DNA from: Lachnospiraceae bacterium
Lineage (GTDB): Bacteria; Bacillota; Clostridia; Lachnospirales; Lachnospiraceae
Assembly: GCA_021199395.1 (NCBI GenBank)
Contig: JAJQIE010000240.1
Location: 1 to 7,876, forward strand
Direction of reading: 5' to 3'
DNA: 7,876 nucleotides
A program made the translations under genes and the position numbers. Positions 1 through 5,586 of this stretch are shown here, piece by piece; positions within the stretch are counted from its first letter, which is position 1, and each line of letters begins with the position of its first letter. Below the pieces are notes generated by a model, which was not told the DNA's origin, did no database searches, and saw only the letters and a program-made list of their open reading frames with translations.

Positions 1-1
1 G

Positions 2-1246
2 CCTCAGAATGTGACAGAGGTGTGGGAAGGCTATCTGAGAGATGATGATTATATCGGGCTAAGGCGCAGAAAAAAAAGACTGAGGGAAAAAGACAGGATG
101 GCGCTTCGCAGTCTTGTATTTGGAGAAAATGTTGACTGGGTCGGACTGTTTGATTTTTTTGAAAACCGACAGCAATCGGTGAATGATCTGCTGATGGGGA
201 TGGATTTCTTTGATATCGTCAGTGAGTTTTATGAGAAGGAGTATCCCCAGTGCGTGTTTACGGATATGCTCTGGAACCTGCGCTCCATGTATCAGCCGCT
301 GTTTAAGATTCTGAAAGAACCGGTTCCGAGAGCGGACTGTTATCATACGGTTTCGACCGGGTATGCTGGAATCCTTGCCTGCAAGGGCAAGTCTCTTTAT
401 AGTCGGCCGCTGATTCTCTCCGAGCATGGGATCTATACGCGCGAGAGAGAGGAAGAACTGATCCGTTCGACCTGGACAGGCGGAGTCTACAAGGACATCT
501 GGATCCGGTATTTTTATACACTTTCCCAGTGTACCTATGAGATGGCGGATCGTGTAATTTCTCTGTTTGATTCCGCCAGGATGCTTCAGATTGATATCGG
601 CTGTCCGGCGGAGAAGACGCAGGTAATCCCAAACGGTGTGGAGGTCGCGGAATACGCTGATTTACCTGGAAAGGACGCACAGGATACTTCCATCTGCGTG
701 GGCGCGTTTCTCCGGGTAGTACCGATCAAGGATGTAAAAACGCTGCTGTATGCTTTTTCCGCCGCGAAGAAGAAAGTACCGGAACTGAAGCTGTATCTGA
801 TGGGACCGACGGATGAAAACCCGGAATACTACCAGGAATGTCAGGAACTGATTCAGACATTCGATATCAGGGATGTTGAATTTACAGGAAATATACAGGT
901 GAAGGAATATATGGGGAAGATGGATATGTCGATCCTGACCAGCATTTCTGAGGGACAGCCGCTGACCATTCTGGAGGCAATGTCCGCTGGCTGCCCCTGC
1001 ATTGCCACAAATGTGGGCGGGTGCAGAGAGCTGCTCTATGGAAACGGGGATGGGCTTGGCCAGGCGGGGCTGATTGTTCCGGTTATGAATGTGGAAAAGA
1101 TTGCGGCGGCCATTGTCCATCTGGCTGAGGATTCATCTCTCAGGGAAAAAATGGGAAGCTGTGGCAAAGCCAGGGCAGAGCGTTTTTACCAGAAGGAGAT
1201 GATGATCCGGCGGTACCAGGAACTCTATAAAGCGGTAATGAAATGA
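2..1246 (+). CDS. pelF: PelF-like GT4 glycosyltransferase, 5'-truncated by window edge
   Basis: Probable cytoplasmic polymerising glycosyltransferase of a Pel-type polysaccharide synthase, using a UDP-sugar donor (known for the family; the actual sugar is not readable here). The frame is open to the window edge and begins PQNVTEVWEGYL. The first in-frame start-like codon, GTG at 11, is probably internal, because PelF proteins begin with a glycine-rich 'EGTYPYVRGGVSSW'-type segment that is missing here; I estimate about 70 residues lie upstream. Numbering from the GTG, visible GT4 features are HGIYTRERE (His139), the IPNGV turn (Asn208), likely phosphate-binding Arg235 and Lys240 in LRVVPIKD, and the EX7E motif Glu314/Glu322 in SEGQPLTILE, followed by AMSAGCPCIATNVGG. 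Pseudomonas PelF is about 507 residues, consistent with this fragment plus the missing part. pelG follows after 15 bases. The GT4 call is near certain; the PelF assignment rests on motif style plus the adjacent pelG. Confidence 0.88.
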   Translation, partial: PQNVTEVWEGYLRDDDYIGLRRRKKRLREKDRMALRSLVFGENVDWVGLFDFFENRQQSVNDLLMGMDFFDIVSEFYEKEYPQCVFTDMLWNLRSMYQPLFKILKEPVPRADCYHTVSTGYAGILACKGKSLYSRPLILSEHGIYTREREEELIRSTWTGGVYKDIWIRYFYTLSQCTYEMADRVISLFDSARMLQIDIGCPAEKTQVIPNGVEVAEYADLPGKDAQDTSICVGAFLRVVPIKDVKTLLYAFSAAKKKVPELKLYLMGPTDENPEYYQECQELIQTFDIRDVEFTGNIQVKEYMGKMDMSILTSISEGQPLTILEAMSAGCPCIATNVGGCRELLYGNGDGLGQAGLIVPVMNVEKIAAAIVHLAEDSSLREKMGSCGKARAERFYQKEMMIRRYQELYKAVMK

Positions 1247-1261
1247 AAAGGAAAGACGAAA

Positions 1262-2740
1262 ATGGCGGGAATCGGATTTGAGTTAAAAAAAATATTTAAA
1301 GGCGACAGCATCGTTGGCAAGATCATGGGCGGAGCCTATGCAACGATGGTTACGGTAGGACCGACGCTTCTGGTGATTGCCGCGTTGAATTTGCTGTATT
1401 TTCTTCTCCCCTACGCGGAGATTACCTATCAGGACAGAGAAGTGCTTTCCTCTACGATTTTATATGTTTTTATCTTTTCTCTGTGTCTGTCAGGACCTGT
1501 TAATATATTATTGTCCAGATACGTGGCAGACAAGGTATATGAGGAGAAATATGAGGAGCTATCCTCATCAATTGAATTTGGGAATCAACTGCTTGCCCTT
1601 TTGCTGGCGGTGTTTGGTATTCCATTTGCGTTTCGGATGTATTATGAGGGAGGCCTGTCCATCCCTTATATTGCGGTTTCTTATTTGTTTTTTACCGGGC
1701 TGGCTTTTACTTTTTATTACATGACCTTCATCACGTTGCTGAAGGAATACCGGAAGATTACCTACAGCTTCCTGGCGGGGCTTTTGCTGGGGATTCTGGC
1801 GGCATGGATAACAAATTACCGGTTTGGGGTCGGGACGGTAAATGCCATATTGTTTGGCCTGATGGTCGGGTTTAATCTGATTGCGGTATTTCTGTATGTC
1901 ATTATACGCGATGTATTTCCGCGCCACGCGGGAGGGATAAAAGAGATCCGCCGCTACGCCTGGGAGCATAAGCTGCTGATCGGAGCAAACCTGCTCTACC
2001 TGCTGGGGCTTTATGTACACAACTGGGTATTCTGGTTCCAGTCGGAGTTCCGGGTGGAGATAGCCAGCGTGTTTATCTGTGCGCCGGTTTACGATGAGGC
2101 TACCTTTCTCGCAATGCTTACTGATTTGCCGTTTCTGGTTGTTTTTGTGGTCAATGTAGAGACAAAATTTCACTCGGCCTATCAGGTTTACTGCCAGTGC
2201 GTGATTGGAGGAGGCAGGAGGGATATTATAAAGAGCAAGTTCCGGATGGAGCGGGTTCTCAGGGAAGAGCTGCTGTACATTATCCAGCTTCAGACCATAC
2301 TGCTTCTGATTATCTATATGGTTATGAATATCCTGATTCCAAGGCTTGGGATGGATGGGACAATTTTTTCCATCTATCCGGTGCTTGCGGTCGGATATTT
2401 TATCATCTATCTGGTCCAGGGCATGATGATTTTCCAGTTTTATCTGGACGATGCGAAAGGTGCGTTTCTAACCGGACTGTTTTTCTTCCTGGGGATATTT
2501 CTGGGCAGTCTCGTCTCTGTACATTTTCCTGCATCCCTGTGCGGAACCGGAGTCATAGCGGGGGGCTTTGCCGGCTTTACCTTTGTCTATTTCCGGCTCA
2601 GGTATCTGCTTCATCACCTGGATGCGCATATGTACTGCAGATTTTCTATTGTGAAGGAAAAGAGGACTGGCAGAAAAACAAACAATGCGAATATGCGGAT
2701 TTATAAAAATGAGAAACAGAAAACGGAGGGAAAAGCATGA
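1262..2740 (+). CDS. pelG: PelG-like polysaccharide transporter (MOP/Wzx-like)
   Basis: Integral membrane protein of 492 residues, expected to move the growing Pel-type chain across the cytoplasmic membrane in complex with the PelD, PelE and PelF counterparts. The N-terminus MAGIGFELKKIFKGD is the characteristic PelG opening, followed by hydrophobic segments starting near residue 25 (roughly a dozen in all) and a conserved-looking SGPVNILLSRYVADK stretch near residues 79-93. Residues about 458-492 form a hydrophilic, strongly basic tail, which makes the protein longer than Pseudomonas PelG (about 456). The ATG at 1262 is supported by the family N-terminus and by an AAAAGGAAAG ribosome binding site at 1246-1255. 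Its stop overlaps the start of the next gene (ATGA, 2737-2740), implying translational coupling to the PelD-like protein. Long frames on the opposite strand and in another forward frame inside this gene are shadows. Confidence 0.94.
   Translation: MAGIGFELKKIFKGDSIVGKIMGGAYATMVTVGPTLLVIAALNLLYFLLPYAEITYQDREVLSSTILYVFIFSLCLSGPVNILLSRYVADKVYEEKYEELSSSIEFGNQLLALLLAVFGIPFAFRMYYEGGLSIPYIAVSYLFFTGLAFTFYYMTFITLLKEYRKITYSFLAGLLLGILAAWITNYRFGVGTVNAILFGLMVGFNLIAVFLYVIIRDVFPRHAGGIKEIRRYAWEHKLLIGANLLYLLGLYVHNWVFWFQSEFRVEIASVFICAPVYDEATFLAMLTDLPFLVVFVVNVETKFHSAYQVYCQCVIGGGRRDIIKSKFRMERVLREELLYIIQLQTILLLIIYMVMNILIPRLGMDGTIFSIYPVLAVGYFIIYLVQGMMIFQFYLDDAKGAFLTGLFFFLGIFLGSLVSVHFPASLCGTGVIAGGFAGFTFVYFRLRYLLHHLDAHMYCRFSIVKEKRTGRKTNNANMRIYKNEKQKTEGKA
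2725..2730 (+). promoter_or_regulatory. Ribosome binding site and ATGA coupling junction for SDR-pelD
   Basis: GGAGGG lies six bases before the ATG at 2737, inside the last codons of pelG. The pelG stop and the new start share ATGA at 2737-2740. The local sequence is A-rich, which should favour initiation. The arrangement fits coupled, near-stoichiometric production of PelG and the PelD-like protein; the coupling is inference from geometry. Confidence 0.8.
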
Positions 2741-4635
2741 AAGCGCTGCTGGTCGGAAACTACAGTATGATGATGGAATATCTGATTTACCAAATGGATC
2801 AGAAGAAAATGGATGTTTTTGTCCTGTGCCAGGATGATGCAGCAAAGGATACGCGGCATTTACCAGGACACACAAGCTTTCGATTTGAGTTTTCAGGTAA
2901 GGAGATTCCGCATATATTCCACAATATTATGCCTGACGTGGTGGTATTTCTGGGAATTCATGGAGACTGTTATGATGGAACCCCTGAAAGCGTAAGCAAG
3001 GTTAGCGGGGATCTCGCGAACCTTTTAATGTGCAGTGAAAATGAGAAGGTAAAAAAATTCATTTACCTGTCTTCTTTGGAGATTTTTGAAAAAAACACGC
3101 AGAAGAAGCTGACGGAAGCGTCTGTTCCGCTCACAGAATCAGACGCCAGCCGTTTTATCTGCAATGGAGAGCAGATGACGGAAATGTATGACCGTCAGGG
3201 GATGAAAACGATAACACTGCGTTTTCCCATTCTCTATGGAAAGATGGGAAATGCAGATCAAAAGAGGAATTCTGTGACGGATATGTGCTATCAGCTGCTC
3301 AAAGACCATACTTTGAGAGCGCGGCAGTACGCGGAGTATGACCTGCTCTATGCCCGCGATGCGACGAATGCCGTGATGAGCGTTGTACAGGCAGAGAAAA
3401 TTGAGCGGTCGCTTTACCACGTTCCAGGAGGGCATACGGTGACGAATGAGTCGCTGGCGGAGACTCTGTGCAGTCGGATTGCTTTGGAGGACGACAGATT
3501 TGAAAAGGATTACCGGATAACCGGAGAAGAGGGAGCGGAATATTACCTGAAATCAGACGGAGCTGTTTTTTCACGGGAATTTTCGTTTCGGCCTGCGGCA
3601 GACTATGAGGAAAGCATCGCAATCGTCGTAAAAAATGTGAAGAAGCTGTATAACGAATACGCGGAAAAAGACGGCAGCCTTTTGAAAGAGGAGCACGAGA
3701 ACCAGAGGGCTTCTCAGAAAAACTACCTGAAAACGGTATGGCATCCGATCAGGCTTGTCCTGGAGCATGCGTTACTGCTTGCTGCCGTGACGCTGGCCTT
3801 CTATTTCCTGAATGACGTGCCGATGTTTCAGAATATTGATTTTTTCCTCCTCTATATTCTCCCTGTATCCCTGGGATTCGGAGTCGGGAATGGGATTGCT
3901 TCCGTGATCCTGTCCACGATAGCACAGCTGGCTCTGGTACGCAGCGGCGTCGGCAGCTTAAATGAGATCATCAGTATGTACAACACGGTAATTATTTTTG
4001 TGTATCATCTTGTTCTGGCGACGCTTGCCTCCTACTCCGTGCAGCATCTGAAAAATGAGACAAGAGAAGTCCAGGAGAAGCTGGATGATGCCGTTCATGA
4101 CTATGAGCTTCTGACAGAGATCAATGACGCAAATGTCGAGCTAAAGCAGATGTTTGAGGAACGGATGTTAAACTATACGGATAGCTTTGGCAATGTCTAT
4201 AAGCTGATCTCTACGCTGGATCTGCCTGAACCGGAGAAAATTCTGGAAAAATCTCTGGATGTCATCTCACAGGTAATGAATGTGCATGATATCAGTATTT
4301 ACCAGGCGGATGAGGAAGGCAATTGCCGGTATGTAACTTCAACGTCGGATGAAGCGAGAGAAATGGGGGACACTTTTTTCCTGAACCGGTATCCGGAAAT
4401 GAAAGACGCGCTTGAGAACAGGACGGTATTTATGAATACGCGTATGGATGCGGAGCTTCCGATGATGGCGGCTCCCGTGTTCCACAAAGACAGGCTTCTA
4501 TACCTTCTGATGCTCTGGAACGTGGAATTTGAAGATCTGTCCCTGTACAAAAAATATCTGCTGCAGGTAATGGCGCAGATTGTAGAAGGAAATATGGAAA
4601 AAGCACTTTTGCCTAAGCAGGGAGTTGAAGAGTAA
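2737..4635 (+). CDS. pelD: SDR/epimerase-like domain fused to PelD-like membrane-GAF protein
   Basis: Predicted regulatory subunit of the Pel-type synthase, 632 residues. Residues 1-300 resemble an extended SDR (NAD-dependent epimerase/dehydratase) fold: start MKALLVGNYSMMM, a YLSS strand end at 110-113, and LRFPILYG ending at Gly168. Catalytic features look lost: the GxxGxxG positions read Gly7, Ser10, Met13, and the region expected to hold YxxxK reads SRFICNGEQMTE (138-149) without the Tyr/Lys pair. Residues about 341-435 hold four membrane helices (near 341-359, 369-384, 386-401, 416-433) as in PelD. Residues 437-480 look like a coiled coil, and about 480-622 a GAF domain. The protein then ends: the degenerate GGDEF domain that binds c-di-GMP in Pseudomonas PelD (455 residues) is absent. 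It overlaps pelG by four bases and is followed by a PelE-like gene after 16. The PelD assignment rests on domain order and neighbours. What the SDR part senses or does is unknown. Confidence 0.82.
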   Translation: MKALLVGNYSMMMEYLIYQMDQKKMDVFVLCQDDAAKDTRHLPGHTSFRFEFSGKEIPHIFHNIMPDVVVFLGIHGDCYDGTPESVSKVSGDLANLLMCSENEKVKKFIYLSSLEIFEKNTQKKLTEASVPLTESDASRFICNGEQMTEMYDRQGMKTITLRFPILYGKMGNADQKRNSVTDMCYQLLKDHTLRARQYAEYDLLYARDATNAVMSVVQAEKIERSLYHVPGGHTVTNESLAETLCSRIALEDDRFEKDYRITGEEGAEYYLKSDGAVFSREFSFRPAADYEESIAIVVKNVKKLYNEYAEKDGSLLKEEHENQRASQKNYLKTVWHPIRLVLEHALLLAAVTLAFYFLNDVPMFQNIDFFLLYILPVSLGFGVGNGIASVILSTIAQLALVRSGVGSLNEIISMYNTVIIFVYHLVLATLASYSVQHLKNETREVQEKLDDAVHDYELLTEINDANVELKQMFEERMLNYTDSFGNVYKLISTLDLPEPEKILEKSLDVISQVMNVHDISIYQADEEGNCRYVTSTSDEAREMGDTFFLNRYPEMKDALENRTVFMNTRMDAELPMMAAPVFHKDRLLYLLMLWNVEFEDLSLYKKYLLQVMAQIVEGNMEKALLPKQGVEE

Positions 4636-4640
4636 AGTCT

Positions 4641-4645
4641 GGAGG
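4641..4645 (+). promoter_or_regulatory. Ribosome binding site that fixes the pelE start
   Basis: GGAGG lies six bases upstream of the ATG at 4652. An in-frame TTG at 4625 would overlap the preceding gene and has no comparable site at the right distance, so 4652 is the preferred start. It places the first membrane helix directly at the N-terminus. Confidence 0.85.
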
Positions 4646-4651
4646 TGGAGT

Positions 4652-5560
4652 ATGCTTACAGCGACACAGATGGTCTGGCTGGCTCTGGTGATAAACGCGG
4701 TCGCCGCGGTTTTGTATATGATTGTTATGGGAATCCGGATGAGACAGAGATATGTATTGTCCAGGGGAATCATTATGCTGCTTTGTCCCGGAACGGCTGT
4801 CCTGGTTTATTTTTTCAGCTATCTTGGCTCGCTTTTTCTTCATGAAAAGGATGTGGATTACGACAATATCAGTATGAGCAAGGAGCGAAAAATCTTTCTG
4901 CAGATGGTTGATAAGGAGCTGGAGAGTAACGTGATTCCCATCGAGGCTGCGCTGACAGTCGCAGACACCAGTGACAGGAGAGAGATTATGCTCAATCTGC
5001 TGAAGATGGATGTCAGCGAGAATATCGGGCTGATCCGCAGGGCTGTGGAAAATGAGGACACGGAGACTTCTCATTATGCCGCTTCCGCTCTGACAGAGGC
5101 AGTTGGAAAATATACCGCTGAGCTGAATGTCCTGCGCGAGCGTTATGAAATGGATCGAACGAGCGGAAAGTCGAACAGAGATTATATAGACGCGGTCGTC
5201 CGCGTCCTGGAAAAAGATATCCTGGATGGAGAGGAAAAGCGAAAGTACCTGTATATTCTGACAGATTTGATTAAAAACCTGCGGGAGAATCATTTTGACG
5301 AGCTTCGTGAAGAGGACTATATCGGCATGGTAAAAGCGCTGTGTGAGACTGGGGAGCTGCTGGAAGCCGATAAATGGGCGATGGAAGCGATTGACCGGGA
5401 ACCGGAAAAAGAGGAGACCTATTTAAGCGCTCTGAAGGTAAAATACCTGCTGCGAAAAGAAGAGGAATTTACGGATATCCTGGATAAGCTGAGGCGTTCA
5501 GGAATATTTCTTTCGCGCAGGGGAGTGGAAATGGTTGCATTCTGGACGAATAAAGAGTGA
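4652..5560 (+). CDS. pelE: PelE-like membrane scaffold protein with helical repeats
   Basis: Probable PelE counterpart, 302 residues from ATG 4652 (start chosen by the GGAGG site). Two hydrophobic segments lie at about residues 7-27 and 38-63 and are separated by a short basic stretch (RMRQRY), which fits a hairpin anchored in the cytoplasmic membrane. The rest is hydrophilic and helical: residues about 75-155 contain PIEAALTVADTSDRRE and NEDTETSHYAASAL, and the C-terminal part has TPR-like pairs such as ALCETGELLEADKWAMEAI. Pseudomonas PelE (about 329 residues) has the same plan of two membrane helices plus a TPR-type domain and binds partners of the synthase complex. Position directly after the PelD-like gene supports the assignment. 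No catalytic motif is seen, so a scaffold role is inferred. A generic TPR/HEAT membrane protein is the alternative. Confidence 0.78.
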   Translation: MLTATQMVWLALVINAVAAVLYMIVMGIRMRQRYVLSRGIIMLLCPGTAVLVYFFSYLGSLFLHEKDVDYDNISMSKERKIFLQMVDKELESNVIPIEAALTVADTSDRREIMLNLLKMDVSENIGLIRRAVENEDTETSHYAASALTEAVGKYTAELNVLRERYEMDRTSGKSNRDYIDAVVRVLEKDILDGEEKRKYLYILTDLIKNLRENHFDELREEDYIGMVKALCETGELLEADKWAMEAIDREPEKEETYLSALKVKYLLRKEEEFTDILDKLRRSGIFLSRRGVEMVAFWTNKE

Positions 5561-5586
5561 GAATACAGGAGTGAAGGGAGATTGCT

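Noticed and set aside
11..1246. GTG at 11 as the true start of the first gene
   Set aside because: The frame is open to the window edge, and PelF-type proteins have an N-terminal glycine-rich segment before this point that is missing here, so the gene is truncated by the window.
1568..2173. Long reverse-strand frame (201 codons) inside pelG
   Set aside because: It is antisense to a confidently identified membrane protein, its product is low-quality and rich in Lys, Gln and Arg, and it has no recognisable motif; a shadow frame.
2197..2706. Alternative forward frame of 169 codons inside pelG
   Set aside because: It is out of frame with pelG, lacks hydrophobic or domain structure, and is rich in Gly, Ser, Cys and Arg as expected of a shadow.
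2737..3640. SDR domain as a separate active UDP-sugar epimerase gene
   Set aside because: No stop or start separates it from the membrane-GAF part, and the expected glycine loop and YxxxK residues are not seen, so it is treated as a degenerate fused domain.
4625..4651. TTG at 4625 as the start of the pelE-like gene
   Set aside because: It overlaps the end of the preceding gene without a well-placed ribosome binding site, while ATG 4652 has GGAGG six bases upstream.
4613..5293. Reverse-strand frame of 226 codons opposite the pelE-like gene
   Set aside because: It lies opposite a coding frame with a good start, ribosome binding site and family-like layout, and shows no domain of its own.
5561..5586. 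Possible promoter or terminator between the pelE-like and GT-C-like genes
   Set aside because: The 26 bases hold only a ribosome binding site; I see no hairpin with a U-tract and no convincing -35/-10 pair.
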